Assembly (NCBI RefSeq): GCF_014202905.1 | Contig: NZ_JACHHY010000009.1 | Location: 104,491-168,490, forward strand | Reading direction: 5' to 3' | Length of the DNA: 64,000 bases | Source of the DNA: Chitinivorax tropicus | GTDB lineage: Bacteria; Pseudomonadota; Gammaproteobacteria; Burkholderiales; SCOH01 | Shown here: positions 8,415 through 17,360 of the stretch, in pieces | Numbering within the stretch: position 1 is the stretch's first letter | How the letters are laid out: the number at the start of each line of letters is the position of its first letter | Position numbers and translations under genes: made by a program | Notes under the pieces: model-generated | Databases searched by the model: none | What the model was told of the DNA's origin: nothing | Seen by the model: only the letters and a program-made list of their open reading frames with translations

Positions 8415-9506
8415 TTAGCCGACATCTTGATCGGTTGAGGGGGCTGTTTCCTCACGGTGCTTTTCATCGTCTTCCAGATAGGCTTCCGTCAGGCTCAGCG
8501 CGGTTGCCATCATCACCGGGCCCAGCACCACCCCCAAAAAGCCGAACACCGCGATGCCCCCCAGGATGGAAATGAACATCAGCAGCTCGTTCATCTCACT
8601 GTGGCCTGACATCAGGATCGGGCGCAACAGGTTGTCAATCATGCCGATCACCCCGAACCCCAGCCCCAGCAAGACCAGACCGCTGACCAGATCCCCGGTC
8701 GCAATCAGCCACAAAGCCGTGGGCAACCACACCAGTGCGGTGCCGATGGCAGGCAGCAGCGCCAGGAATGTCATGACCATGCCCCAGAACAAGGCACCAT
8801 GGATACCCAATGCAAAGAATATCGTGCCGCCCAGCACCCCTTGAGCCAATGCCACCAACAGGCTGCTGGTCACGCTGGCATGGATCAGATTGCGTGTCTG
8901 ACTCAGTAGCCGGTCACGGCGCTCTACTGAAAACGGCATCAGGCGACGCACATAGTCGGCCAAGCGTGGGGCGTCGCGCAGGCAGAAATACAGCGCAAAC
9001 AACGTCACCAGTAGATCGAGCAGGAACAGCGCTGATTTACTTGCCACCGCAGCCGTCTGCCCAGCGATAAACCCCGCCGCCTTTTTCATGCCATCGTTCA
9101 ACATGGCTTTCAATTCCGACATCGGCGGCACCGGCAGATGCTGCTGCGCCCAATCCCAGGCCTGCGACAACACATGGGGCAACGCCGGCAGGTTGCCATT
9201 GCCCAACACATTCTGCAGCGCCGAGATCCCCTGGTAGGCCTGGCGCACCAGCTCGGCAGTCAAGCCCAGGGCAGGCAGCACCAGCAATAATGTGACCAGA
9301 AAGGTGGTGGACAATGCCGCACGTTTTGCGCTCATCCGGGCTTGCAGCTTGCGATGCAGTGGATACACACAGACCGCCAGCACGCCAGCCCAGCACAATG
9401 GCACCAGAAAGGGCTGCAGGATTTCGTATAGCAAGTAAAAGATGATCGCGATGAACAGATAGAACACGATTCGCGATAACGCATAGTGCTGGGGGTCTTT
9501 GATCAC
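8415..9506 (-). CDS. AI-2E family transporter (PerM/YdiK-like membrane protein)
   Basis: A 363-residue polytopic membrane protein of the AI-2E transporter superfamily. Two N-terminal helices (about residues 12-50) are followed by a soluble helical domain. Then comes the family core near residues 190-320 with helices containing a Leu-Pro-Ala-Ile-Gly-Thr-Ala segment, a Gly-Leu-Gly-Phe-Gly-Val-Ile-Gly-Met-Ile-Asp-Asn-Leu-Leu-Arg-Pro motif and an Ile-Leu-Gly-Gly-Ile-Ala-Val-Phe-Gly stretch. The GTG at 9506-9504 is chosen because a GAGGAG lies 6-12 bases upstream; the longer frame has no such site. Family members export varied small molecules or Na+ in exchange for H+, so the substrate is unknown. 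It converges on the NRPS-like gene. Confidence 0.88.
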   Translation of the reverse strand: MIKDPQHYALSRIVFYLFIAIIFYLLYEILQPFLVPLCWAGVLAVCVYPLHRKLQARMSAKRAALSTTFLVTLLLVLPALGLTAELVRQAYQGISALQNVLGNGNLPALPHVLSQAWDWAQQHLPVPPMSELKAMLNDGMKKAAGFIAGQTAAVASKSALFLLDLLVTLFALYFCLRDAPRLADYVRRLMPFSVERRDRLLSQTRNLIHASVTSSLLVALAQGVLGGTIFFALGIHGALFWGMVMTFLALLPAIGTALVWLPTALWLIATGDLVSGLVLLGLGFGVIGMIDNLLRPILMSGHSEMNELLMFISILGGIAVFGFLGVVLGPVMMATALSLTEAYLEDDEKHREETAPSTDQDVG

Positions 9507-9646
9507 GGAGGACTCCTCATTGGCTTGATTGGATTCTATCCGATAAACGCTGACGCAACAGCGCCGCCACCGGGCGCTTGCACAGCCCGCTACGGAAGCA
9601 GGCATTGTTGCTATACTGGATTGCACATCGTTCTGACGAGCCCATC

Positions 9647-10255
9647 ATGAAACTGATTGCGTCGTTGACCAGCCCCTATGCACGAAAGGTACGCATCGCC
9701 CTACTCGAAAAACGCCTCGACTGCGAGTTGATCGTCGATATCCCGTGGGAGGCCGATACTCATGTCCCAGACTACAATCCACTCGGCAAGGTGCCTGTGC
9801 TGGTGGCGGATGATGGGGAGGTGTTCTATGACTCCAGCGTCATTGTGGAATACCTCGATTCGGTGCTCAGCCAGCCAAGCCTGCTTCCACCACCAGGGCT
9901 GGAGGCGGTCAGAACCCGCAAACTGGCCGCGCTGGCAGATGGACTCTGCGATGCTGCGGTTGCCATCTTTCTGGAACGGAAACGACCGCCTGCGCATCAA
10001 AGCGTCGAGTGGGTCAGCCGACAGCAGCGTAAGATCGACGCGGCGCTGGCCACCCTTGAACGAGCAGCGGATGACACTTGGCTGATCGGTGGGCGGCTCA
10101 GCCTAGCCGACATCGTGGCTGGCTGTGCGTTGGGCTATCTGGATCTGCGATTGACCGAGATCGACTGGCGAGCCCGCCACCCCAGGCTCCACAGCTACTT
10201 TGATCGGCTGATGACCAGGGAGTCGTTCTTGCAGACCATGCCACCGAGTAGCTGA
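9647..10255 (+). CDS. Glutathione S-transferase family protein (YibF-like)
   Basis: A 202-residue cytosolic protein with a two-domain GST fold. The thioredoxin-like N-terminal domain (residues 1-80) starts Met-Lys-Leu-Ile-Ala-Ser-Leu-Thr-Ser-Pro-Tyr-Ala-Arg-Lys-Val, with the Ser-Pro-Tyr-Ala-Arg site at the position that contacts glutathione. It also has the cis-proline motif Gly-Lys-Val-Pro-Val-Leu and the Asp-Ser-Ser-Val-Ile glutathione loop. The helical C-terminal domain contains the Ser-Leu-Ala-Asp-Ile capping motif. It most resembles bacterial YibF-type GSTs whose substrates are unknown. The ATG at 9647 is used because the GST fold starts there, although the frame opens earlier. Confidence 0.9.
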   Translation: MKLIASLTSPYARKVRIALLEKRLDCELIVDIPWEADTHVPDYNPLGKVPVLVADDGEVFYDSSVIVEYLDSVLSQPSLLPPPGLEAVRTRKLAALADGLCDAAVAIFLERKRPPAHQSVEWVSRQQRKIDAALATLERAADDTWLIGGRLSLADIVAGCALGYLDLRLTEIDWRARHPRLHSYFDRLMTRESFLQTMPPSS

Positions 10256-10277
10256 CCCACCAGCGGGAGTCACCATT

Positions 10278-11531
10278 TTGCCGGCCAAGCCAACCGCCAA
10301 CCCAGCCACCCCGCCCACGGCGCTGCTGCCCGCCTTGGAAGCCACGCTACACGGCAAATTCACCCATCTCCGGTTTGCGCCACCACTGGAAGCGCACTAT
10401 CTGACAGACACCGCGCCCGCACGGTCACGCCGCTATGTCTTGCTGGGGCTGATCGCCGCGGTACTGTTCAACATCTTCAACTTCACTGATCAGCTGATGT
10501 TGCCGGATGTCTACCAACTAGCATGGATGATCCGGCTGACGGTGGTGACCCCGCTCATGTTGGTGATGCTCGCCTTGGGCCGACTAGGCAAGCTCGACCC
10601 CTATCTCGACGCCATGGCCATGACGCTGGGCCTGCTCTGTTGTATCAGCCTGGTGTTCATCATGAACATGAGCAGCCATGCCAACGCCATCCACTACGTC
10701 AAGGGTCTGATGTTGACTTTCATGTATGTCAGCATCGTGGTCCGCATGCATTTCTGGTACACATTGGCCAGCGCGATCTTGATCATGGCGGCAGCGGGGC
10801 CCACCATCATGTCTCTGGCCGGCAGCGCCATTGAGCTCAAGATCAACAGCCTGGTGGAGCTGACCGCTACCATGGTGATCAGCCTGATGGCCAATTACCA
10901 GATGGAATTCGAAGCACGTCGCGAATATCTGCGCAATCTACGCGAAACCCTACGCACCTCGGCGTTGGCGGCTGAAAATGCGGCGCTGTCGAAAATCGCC
11001 ACACTGGATGCGCTCACCGGGCTGGCCAGCCGTCGGCAGTTCGACACGCAACTGCAGTTGATCTGGCAACAGGCTGAGCAATTGAACCGCCCCATGTCGT
11101 TGATCTTCATCGATGTGGATCATTTCAAGCGCTTCAATGACCATTACGGACACCCGGAGGGTGATCGGTGCCTGATGCAGATCGGAGAGGTGATCCGCAG
11201 CTCGCTGCAACGCCATACCGACCTGGCAGCACGTTATGGTGGTGAGGAATTCGTGGTACTGCTGAAGGAATGCGCCCCAGAGGATGCATTGATTGTTGCC
11301 AGGCGGATACGCCAAGCCATGCAGAACCGCGCCATTCCACATGCGGACTCGCCCACCGCGCAGATCGTCACGCTCAGCCTGGGGATCGCAGGCGGCATGC
11401 CGAGTGAGTTCAACACCGCCGCCACGTTGATCGAAGCGGCGGACGACGCGTTGTATCAGGCGAAATCACATGGCCGCAACCGGGTCGTCACCTTCAACAA
11501 GGCACATCTGAAACAGAACATCACTGGATAA
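10278..11531 (+). CDS. Membrane-anchored diguanylate cyclase (GGDEF)
   Basis: A 417-residue protein that makes the second messenger cyclic di-GMP from two GTP. Residues ~52-205 hold about five or six transmembrane helices forming a sensor module of no named type that I can recognise. A short charged helix leads into the GGDEF domain (about 240-410). The active site is intact: Gly-Gly-Glu-Glu-Phe at 321-325 and metal-binding Asp in Phe-Ile-Asp-Val-Asp-His (near 279). An allosteric inhibition site Arg-His-Thr-Asp (312-315) sits five residues before the catalytic motif, so feedback inhibition is expected. The TTG start at 10278 follows GGGAG at 10264-10268. Its last 11 bases overlap the end of mnmA on the other strand. 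Confidence 0.92.
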   Translation: MPAKPTANPATPPTALLPALEATLHGKFTHLRFAPPLEAHYLTDTAPARSRRYVLLGLIAAVLFNIFNFTDQLMLPDVYQLAWMIRLTVVTPLMLVMLALGRLGKLDPYLDAMAMTLGLLCCISLVFIMNMSSHANAIHYVKGLMLTFMYVSIVVRMHFWYTLASAILIMAAAGPTIMSLAGSAIELKINSLVELTATMVISLMANYQMEFEARREYLRNLRETLRTSALAAENAALSKIATLDALTGLASRRQFDTQLQLIWQQAEQLNRPMSLIFIDVDHFKRFNDHYGHPEGDRCLMQIGEVIRSSLQRHTDLAARYGGEEFVVLLKECAPEDALIVARRIRQAMQNRAIPHADSPTAQIVTLSLGIAGGMPSEFNTAATLIEAADDALYQAKSHGRNRVVTFNKAHLKQNITG

Positions 11532-12585
11532 TGCCACCACCCAGGCACACGTCACCATCATAGAGCACCACAGATTGGCCCGGTGTCACTGCCCATTGCG
11601 GCGAGTCGAACAGCACCTCGCAAGTCTGATCATTGACCGATACCAAGGTGCAGGCCGCATCCTGTTGACGATAACGTGTCTTGGCGGTGTACCGGCCCAG
11701 CGCGGGCGGGGTGTCCTGTGTCCATGACAACTGTTGCGCCACCAGATCCGGCCTCAGCAGCAGTGGGTGGTCATGCCCTTGCACCACGATCAGCTTGTTG
11801 TTTGGGATATCCTTTCCCGCCACGAACCACGGCTCGCCTTGCCCGCCGATGCCCAGCCCCTTGCGCTGGCCGATGGTGTGATACATCAGCCCCTGATGCT
11901 CACCCATCACCTTGCCTTCTGGCGTCACCATCGGCCCCGGCGTGCGCGGCAGATAGCGATTCAGGAATTCACGAAATGGTCGCTCACCGATGAAGCAGAT
12001 GCCGGTACTGTCTTTCTTGGCAAAATTGGGCAGCTTGGCTTCCTCTGCCAAGCGGCGCACTTCGGTCTTGCGGATATCGCCCAATGGGAACCAAGCCCGG
12101 GACAGTTGCGATTGGCTGAGACGATACAGGAAATAGCTCTGATCCTTGGTGTCATCAACCCCTTTGGCGAGGAAATGCTGGCCATCCTGCTCCACTTTGC
12201 GGGCGTAATGGCCGGTGGCAATCACCTCGGCGCCCAGGCTCATCGCGTAGTCCAGAAATGCCTTGAATTTGATCTCGGCATTGCACAGCACATCCGGGTT
12301 CGGGGTGCGGCCCGCCGAGTATTCATCCAGAAAATACTTGAATACGCGGTCTTTATATTCCCTGGCAAAGTTGACGATTTCGATGTCGATGCCGACGATA
12401 TCGGCCACCGCAATCGCATCCGCCGCATCCTCTTTGATCGAGCAATATTCGTCGTCGTTGTCGTCTTCCCAGTTCTGCATGAACACGCCGATCACTTCGT
12501 GGCCTTGCTGCTTCAACAACCATGCCGTGGCCGAGGAATCCACCCCACCCGACATACCGACCACCACGCGTTTCTTACCACTCAT
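11521..12585 (-). CDS. mnmA: tRNA-specific 2-thiouridylase MnmA
   Basis: A 354-residue enzyme that thiolates U34 of the tRNAs for Lys, Glu and Gln, taking sulfur from the IscS/Tus relay. The ATP-binding PP-loop Ser-Gly-Gly-Val-Asp-Ser lies near residue 12. The catalytic pair is present: Cys in Asn-Pro-Asp-Val-Leu-Cys-Asn (near 102) and Cys in Ser-Thr-Gly-Ile-Cys-Phe-Ile-Gly-Glu (near 200). A His-Thr-Ile-Gly-Gln-Arg-Lys-Gly-Leu motif opens the central domain. The start at 12585 follows a GGAAG and gives the family length. It is the last gene of a compact minus-strand operon with the cyclase-family and NUDIX genes, the latter being its partner in E. coli too. Confidence 0.96.
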   Translation of the reverse strand: MSGKKRVVVGMSGGVDSSATAWLLKQQGHEVIGVFMQNWEDDNDDEYCSIKEDAADAIAVADIVGIDIEIVNFAREYKDRVFKYFLDEYSAGRTPNPDVLCNAEIKFKAFLDYAMSLGAEVIATGHYARKVEQDGQHFLAKGVDDTKDQSYFLYRLSQSQLSRAWFPLGDIRKTEVRRLAEEAKLPNFAKKDSTGICFIGERPFREFLNRYLPRTPGPMVTPEGKVMGEHQGLMYHTIGQRKGLGIGGQGEPWFVAGKDIPNNKLIVVQGHDHPLLLRPDLVAQQLSWTQDTPPALGRYTAKTRYRQQDAACTLVSVNDQTCEVLFDSPQWAVTPGQSVVLYDGDVCLGGGIIQ

Positions 12586-12605
12586 TGCTTCCACTTTCCA
12601 ATTGA

Positions 12606-13193
12606 TCAGGCGGGGCGCCAAGCCACACGGCATGGCGAGCCACTCGTCCCCACCAACCGCAACGGCCATGCGATCAGCTCACCGCCAGGGCCAACCTTGG
12701 CCGCTGCATCTGGCTGCAGGTCTTCGACCAGGAATTTGCCATGCGCTGCCAAGGTTCGATGAAAATAAAACATATCCTGCCCGACGATGCCTGGCGCTCC
12801 ATCCAGCACCCAGACCGGCTCTGGGCCAGCCAGCAAGGCATGGAACTGCTCGAATGACAACCGTGCCTGCGGGCGGAACCGGATGAACAGCATATGCGGC
12901 CCAGCTGCCCGATATTCAACCGATACATCGTGCAGCCCCACTTCGACCCAATGATAGGGGCCGACCAACCAATCCAACTCAACGTGCTCCAGCGTTTTGC
13001 CACTGGGGATGAAATGGCGTGGTGCATCGATGTGGGTACCCGTTTGCGTCCCCATGCAAAGCTGGGTGACGCAATAACCCTGCTCTGTGACATCGCACCA
13101 GGGGGTCACCTCGAATGCCGGGTCGGCATACACCGCCTCGCGATAGATAGGCAGGTCTCTATCCATGGGGCGGGTCAGATCCAACCAGCTCAT
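12606..13193 (-). CDS. Cyclase family protein (kynurenine formamidase-like fold)
   Basis: A 195-residue protein of the metal-dependent cyclase/formamidase family. It opens with Asp-Leu-Thr-Arg-Pro-Met and Asp-Leu-Pro-Ile-Tyr, as members do, and has the metal motif [10 protein letters not shown] (near residues 50-60). The first metal-binding His of the usual HxGTHxD is replaced by Gln here. A conserved Glu near the C-terminus (Phe-Leu-Val-Glu-Asp-Leu) matches the catalytic Glu of the family. The reaction is not predictable, and the His to Gln change may mean altered metal binding. It overlaps the upstream NUDIX gene by 4 bases and ends 20 bases before mnmA, so it is part of one operon. Confidence 0.82.
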   Translation of the reverse strand: MSWLDLTRPMDRDLPIYREAVYADPAFEVTPWCDVTEQGYCVTQLCMGTQTGTHIDAPRHFIPSGKTLEHVELDWLVGPYHWVEVGLHDVSVEYRAAGPHMLFIRFRPQARLSFEQFHALLAGPEPVWVLDGAPGIVGQDMFYFHRTLAAHGKFLVEDLQPDAAAKVGPGGELIAWPLRLVGTSGSPCRVAWRPA

Positions 13194-13651
13194 GATGGCA
13201 GCAGCGTGGTCAACACGCTGAGCGGGTAGCGCCGGCCAGACAGGTAGTCCTCCACACAACGCAGCACCAGCGGGCTGCGATGCTGATCTGCACAGGCTTG
13301 GATCTCGTCCCATGTCATCCACACCGCTTCGATGATGCCCTCATCCAGCGCTTGCAGGGGGTCATGGCTCAACAGCTCACCACAGAACGCAAAGCGCAGA
13401 TAGGTCAATTCGGCCTCCGGCACGGGCATCAGATACACCCCGAGCAAAGCCTGGGGCTGAAACTGCCAGGCTGTCTCTTCGCGGGTTTCGCGCTGGCAAG
13501 CGGCGGGCAGCGACTCCCCCTCATCAAGATGACCCGCTGGCTGGTTGAAACGGATGCCATGCGCCGTCTGCTCTTTCACCAACAGAAAGCGGCCATCGCG
13601 TTCGATGACCGCCGCCACCGTGACATTGGGCTTCCATCTCACCTCAGTCAT
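13190..13651 (-). CDS. nudJ: NUDIX phosphatase NudJ
   Basis: A 153-residue NUDIX hydrolase. The NUDIX box is visible near residues 40-62: Gly-His-Leu-Asp-Glu-Gly-Glu-Ser followed seven residues later by Arg-Glu-Thr-Arg-Glu-Glu-Thr. NudJ of E. coli removes phosphate from thiamine pyrophosphate-pathway intermediates and nucleoside phosphates. The assignment rests on length, the start Lys-Pro-Asn-Val-Thr-Val-Ala-Ala-Val and genomic context: in E. coli nudJ also lies directly upstream of mnmA. Here a cyclase-family gene is inserted between them. The start overlaps nothing upstream; the DUF805 gene ends about 12 bases further on and could belong to the same transcript. Confidence 0.88.
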   Translation of the reverse strand: MTEVRWKPNVTVAAVIERDGRFLLVKEQTAHGIRFNQPAGHLDEGESLPAACQRETREETAWQFQPQALLGVYLMPVPEAELTYLRFAFCGELLSHDPLQALDEGIIEAVWMTWDEIQACADQHRSPLVLRCVEDYLSGRRYPLSVLTTLLPS

Positions 13652-13663
13652 GCGCCCCTACCC

Positions 13664-14209
13664 TCATTGGCCTGGTTGTTGATACTGGGCATGCCTTGCC
13701 TGTTTGGCATAGTTCTGATAGGCAGGAATGGCAATGGCGGCCACGATGCCGAGCAGCGCAATCAGCGGGAAGACCAGGGCAACGAATACCGTGCCTTTGC
13801 TGTGTTTCTCGGCGGGTGGGCCATATTGGTTCGGCCCCGTGTCGCCTGCTTTGAACACGAACAGTAGGTTGATCAACGGCACAAACACCATCAATGCCGC
13901 CCAGCCGCTCCAGCCCATATCATGGCAACGGCGCCGGGTGACGATCAATGACATGATCACCAGCGCCGACCAACCCAGCACAGCAACCAAACCGCCCAGA
14001 AAGGGACCAAAACTGCTGGTGGCCAACCCACTGAGTACGCCGAAAGGCACCACCACCAGAAAATAATTGGCTGTCTGAAATGCCAGATAGCGGATACGAC
14101 CAATCCGACCGCGCAGGGAAAACAGACTGGGCTGATAGGTTTCATCCACCTGTCTGTCCACAGCCACATTGGGTGCCTGATAGGGATTCACGCCGCCAAG
14201 CTCAGCCAT
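13664..14209 (-). CDS. DUF805 membrane protein with a pilin-like C-terminal helix
   Basis: A 181-residue inner-membrane protein. It begins with the Asn-Pro-Tyr-Gln-Ala-Pro motif common in DUF805 proteins. The DUF805 domain (about 30-130) contains Gly-Arg-Ile-Gly-Arg-Ile-Arg-Tyr, a pair of helices, then Arg-Arg-Cys-His-Asp-Met-Gly-Trp-Ser-Gly-Trp and a Gly-Pro-Asn-Gln-Tyr-Gly end. The last helix (about 145-172) reads Leu-Leu-Gly-Ile-Val-Ala-Ala-Ile-Ala-Ile-Pro-Ala-Tyr-Gln-Asn-Tyr. This closely resembles the N-terminal helix of type IV pilins, but it is at the wrong end and has no prepilin peptidase site before it. The function is unknown. It ends 12 bases before nudJ. Confidence 0.88.
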   Translation of the reverse strand: MAELGGVNPYQAPNVAVDRQVDETYQPSLFSLRGRIGRIRYLAFQTANYFLVVVPFGVLSGLATSSFGPFLGGLVAVLGWSALVIMSLIVTRRRCHDMGWSGWAALMVFVPLINLLFVFKAGDTGPNQYGPPAEKHSKGTVFVALVFPLIALLGIVAAIAIPAYQNYAKQARHAQYQQPGQ

Positions 14210-14351
14210 CTACGACCTCATGTCCGTTGATTTTTAAGTCGCCCATTTTATTGTATAAGCAGGTAAAGCGCGATAACACCTCACCCTCAAGTGCTGCCGC
14301 CCAACCAACACCACCAACGAACGGCCACAACATTTACCAAACCGACCCATC

Positions 14352-15218
14352 ATGCTGCTGACCTTCCCGATCTACCTGAGCTGCCTGCTGCTGGCGCTGA
14401 CCATTGCCTGGTGCTTGCTTGCACCGCCCACCCACGCCGCATTCCACGCCATACGCTGGGCTGGTGTCAGTTTGACCAGCCTGAGCGGCTGGTTGGCAGG
14501 TTTGATCACCCCAATCGGGCTTCTATCATTATTGGGCCTTGCCGTGCTCATGGCGGCCAGGGCGCGCTGCCGAATGGCTTGGCATCGAAACATGTTGACG
14601 ACGCTTGCTGTATTGGCCGCCCTTGCCATGGCATTGCATATGCTGCCCGGCTTTGAGCGGGTCGTCATCTTTCATGGCATCTTGAGCGAGGGCAGCACCC
14701 CTGCGCGCATCAGTTGGACTTTGGATAAAGCACTGGCAGGGTTGATGCTATTCGGCCTGTACGTGCCCAGCACGGCCCCACGTCCAGCCAAAACCTGGCT
14801 GATATTCGCCATCTCGCTCATGTTGGGCATCTTGATGTTGGGTGTATTCAGTGGAATGTTGAATTGGTCGCCTAAAACCATCAACCAGGTGGCGCTGCAC
14901 TGGCTGTTCGGCAACCTGTTTCTGACCACCTTTGCCGAAGAAGTCGTCTTTCGCCATTGGCTGCAGAACAGCCTGGCCCATCACCTCGCCCACAGACGAT
15001 TCGGCACACCCATGAGCATTGCCCTGGCCGGGGTTGCCTTTGGTGTCGCACACCTTGCCGGAGGGCCATTGTATGCGCTGCTGGCCACGCTGGCGGGTTG
15101 CGCCTACGGCTTGGTCTATGCCACATTCCCGAGCCGATGGTCACCAGTGCTGGCGCACACGGCCTTCAACAGCCTGCACTTTTTTCTGTTGACCTATCCG
15201 TTGTCAGCGGGTAATTAG
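14352..15218 (+). CDS. CPBP family intramembrane metalloprotease
   Basis: A 288-residue polytopic membrane protein with the CPBP (CAAX protease and bacteriocin-processing) signature in its C-terminal half. Motif 1 Ala-Glu-Glu-Val-Val-Phe-Arg (near residue 199), motif 2 Gly-Val-Ala-His-Leu-Ala-Gly-Gly (near 232) and motif 3 His-Thr-Ala-Phe-Asn (near 272) supply the conserved Glu and His residues. About four helices precede the domain. Some relatives cleave membrane substrates or protect against self-made peptides, but the substrate here is unknown. The gene is divergent from the DUF805 gene and stands alone. Confidence 0.88.
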   Translation: MLLTFPIYLSCLLLALTIAWCLLAPPTHAAFHAIRWAGVSLTSLSGWLAGLITPIGLLSLLGLAVLMAARARCRMAWHRNMLTTLAVLAALAMALHMLPGFERVVIFHGILSEGSTPARISWTLDKALAGLMLFGLYVPSTAPRPAKTWLIFAISLMLGILMLGVFSGMLNWSPKTINQVALHWLFGNLFLTTFAEEVVFRHWLQNSLAHHLAHRRFGTPMSIALAGVAFGVAHLAGGPLYALLATLAGCAYGLVYATFPSRWSPVLAHTAFNSLHFFLLTYPLSAGN

Positions 15219-15225
15219 ATCCGTT

Positions 15226-15277
15226 GGCAGGGTTTCCTTGGTGCCTGCCCGCTGTAAAGCAAAGGCGGTCACCCGCC
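15226..15277 (+). terminator. Two adjacent short hairpins after the CPBP gene
   Basis: Arms GGCAGG at 15226-15231 and CCTGCC at 15244-15249 form one stem. GGCGG at 15264-15268 and CCGCC at 15273-15277 form a second. They begin 8 bases after the CPBP stop. Neither has a T-run, so termination is a guess. Confidence 0.3.
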
Positions 15278-15339
15278 ATATGCAGACAAGGTGGATGGCC
15301 TACTGGGCTCTTTGATTGAAAGATCAGGTCGAAAGCACA

Positions 15340-15957
15340 ATGTATTTCTCAGTTCAAGACAACACAGCACAACTTTGTTATCAATTGATGGCGGGGAGCA
15401 TCGTCCCCAGGCCGATTGCCTGGATCAGCACCCGCAGCGCGGAGGGTATGGACAATCTGGCGCCCTATTCCTTTTTCACCGTGGCCAGCTGCAACCCGCC
15501 GGTGCTGGCCGTAACGCAGGTCAACCCCAGAGATCGGGCGGCCAAGGACACTCTCAACAACCTAAGCGCCGCTGGGCAATGCGTGGTCAATATCGTCAGC
15601 CACGACCAAGCCGCACTGATGAACGCCAGCTGCGCTGACTACCCGCCAACCATCAGCGAATTCGATGCGCTGGGTATCGCCCGCACAGCAAGCGCCCTGG
15701 TTGAACCATGTGGTGTAGCGGCAGCCCAGGTGCGCTTTGAATGCCGCCTGCGCGAGATCAAACTCATCTCAGCCGAGCCGATGGGTGGCACCATGATGTT
15801 ATTGGACGTGCTCGGTATTCATGTCGATGATGCGTTGCTCGACAATGGGCAGATCAATCCAGCCCTGCTGGATGCCATCGGGAAACTGGGTGGCGATGGC
15901 TACAGCACCACCCGTGATCGCTTTGCCATGTCACGCCCGGTTTATTCAGCTGGCTGA
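15340..15957 (+). CDS. Flavin reductase family protein (FMN-binding split barrel)
   Basis: A 205-residue protein of the flavin-reductase-like, FMN-binding split-barrel family. Visible family features are Ile-Val-Pro-Arg-Pro-Ile-Ala-Trp-Ile-Ser-Thr (near residues 20-30), Asn-Leu-Ala-Pro-Tyr-Ser-Phe-Phe (near 40) and Asp-Thr-Leu-Asn-Asn-Leu (near 68). Members reduce free flavin with NAD(P)H for a partner monooxygenase or bind FMN as a redox centre. No monooxygenase gene is adjacent, so the partner is unknown. The ATG at 15340 is preferred; a TTG at 15316 in the same frame is possible. Confidence 0.87.
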   Translation: MYFSVQDNTAQLCYQLMAGSIVPRPIAWISTRSAEGMDNLAPYSFFTVASCNPPVLAVTQVNPRDRAAKDTLNNLSAAGQCVVNIVSHDQAALMNASCADYPPTISEFDALGIARTASALVEPCGVAAAQVRFECRLREIKLISAEPMGGTMMLLDVLGIHVDDALLDNGQINPALLDAIGKLGGDGYSTTRDRFAMSRPVYSAG

Positions 15958-16153
15958 GAGCGGCCCACACCTTGGCGGATCAGCACAGTGCAGAGTGCCA
16001 GCCAGGCAGCCGCCGCTGTCCGCCTTGACCCACCCCCATCACAGCAGGATAATTCCGCTTTTCTTTACAAACACTTACCTAAAATCCACGCCATACCTGT
16101 GCCTGAAAACCTGCCAGCGTATCGTGCGGACAGGTGAAACACTGCTTTTTCCG

Positions 16154-17191
16154 ATGACTGCATCCCCTACTACGCTTCCCCCTCGCCGCTTTGCCATCGC
16201 CCCCATGCTGGATTGGACTGATCGGTTCTACCGCCATTTTGCCCGGCTGATCACACGCCGCACCTGGCTCTATACCGAGATGGTGACCACCGGCGCACTG
16301 ATCTATGGCGAACGGGAAAAATTCCTGCGATTCGATGAGATCGAGCATCCGATCGCTATTCAACTGGGTGGCAGCGAGGTGCCCGATCTGGTGACCTGCG
16401 CCAAACTGGCTGCTGATTGGGGATATGACGAGATCAATCTCAATGTCGGCTGCCCATCTGAGCGAGTGCAATCCGGAGCATTTGGCGCCTGCCTGATGGC
16501 CGAGCCCTTGTTGGTGGCGGATTGCCTGAAGGCCATGCAGGATCGGGTCGATATTCCTGTCACCGTCAAGCACCGGATCGGCATCGACAAGATCGAGGAA
16601 TACGGCTTTCTACGCGACTTTGTCGGACAGGTGCATGATCGTTCGGGCTGTCAGGTGTTCATCGTCCATGCCCGCAATGCGATATTGAAGGGCCTCTCCC
16701 CCAAGGAGAATCGAGAGATCCCTCCGTTGAAATATGACTATGTCCATCAGCTGAAGCATGATTTCCCACACCTGGAGATCCTGATCAATGGCGGCATCAC
16801 CTGCCACGACGCCATTGCAAACCACCTGCAGCATGTCGATGGTGTCATGGTGGGCCGCGAGGCATATCACAACCCCTATTGGCTGGCGGAGGTCGATGCA
16901 CGCTACTATGGCGATGACCGGCAGGCCCCCAGCCGGTCGGAAGTCATCCATGCCTTCATGCCGTTTGTCGAATCCTGCTTGGCGGACAACGTGCCACTGC
17001 CATTCATCACCCGCCATATTTTGGGCCTGTTCCAGGGCCAACCTGGCGCCCGCCAGTGGCGTCGGACATTGTCCGATGCGCCAACACTCAGGAAATCCGA
17101 TGCCAGCGCCATCACCCGGGCGCTCGCGGTCATCGAGGCGGTTGGCCGGGCTCACACCCCACCCCCACCGGATACAGCGCCATGCACATAA
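16154..17191 (+). CDS. dusA: tRNA-dihydrouridine synthase A
   Basis: A 345-residue FMN enzyme that reduces uridines 20 and 20a in the D-loop of tRNA. It has the DusA opening Phe-Ala-Ile-Ala-Pro-Met-Leu-Asp-Trp-Thr-Asp-Arg, a Thr-Glu-Met-Val-Thr-Thr-Gly-Ala motif, Asn-Leu-Asn-Val-Gly-Cys-Pro-Ser with the catalytic Cys (near 102), and Val-Lys-His-Arg-Ile-Gly. A Gly-Val-Met-Val-Gly-Arg-Glu-Ala-Tyr motif binds the FMN phosphate. The frame is open for 111 codons upstream into the flavin reductase gene, but the enzyme begins at this ATG. The last ~15 residues are a Pro-rich tail not needed for the fold. Confidence 0.95.
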   Translation: MTASPTTLPPRRFAIAPMLDWTDRFYRHFARLITRRTWLYTEMVTTGALIYGEREKFLRFDEIEHPIAIQLGGSEVPDLVTCAKLAADWGYDEINLNVGCPSERVQSGAFGACLMAEPLLVADCLKAMQDRVDIPVTVKHRIGIDKIEEYGFLRDFVGQVHDRSGCQVFIVHARNAILKGLSPKENREIPPLKYDYVHQLKHDFPHLEILINGGITCHDAIANHLQHVDGVMVGREAYHNPYWLAEVDARYYGDDRQAPSRSEVIHAFMPFVESCLADNVPLPFITRHILGLFQGQPGARQWRRTLSDAPTLRKSDASAITRALAVIEAVGRAHTPPPPDTAPCT

Positions 17192-17322
17192 GCCAACGGA
17201 CCTGAAAACCGGCTTCCGGCAATGGGTTGTTTGAAATCGCACCAGTAGAACCTAAAGTAAAGGTACCACCAGCCGACCCAGCACCCTATGTACATCGCCC
17301 CACCCGCCCTCCTCTCAGGCAC

Positions 17323-17341
17323 GCTCAGCCATCGGCTGAGC
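17323..17341 (+). promoter_or_regulatory. Hairpin just before the response-regulator gene
   Basis: GCTCAGCC at 17323-17330 and GGCTGAGC at 17334-17341 form a perfect 8-bp stem with a 3-base loop. It ends 19 bases before the ATG at 17361 and just upstream of its GAGG ribosome site. It could be a leader structure affecting translation or an operator; no T-run supports termination. Confidence 0.35.
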
Positions 17342-17360
17342 GGACATTGCGAGGTTGGGC

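Noticed and set aside
11734..12762. 342-codon plus-strand frame opposite mnmA
   Set aside because: mnmA has its full active site on the minus strand; this frame is His- and Arg-rich noise.
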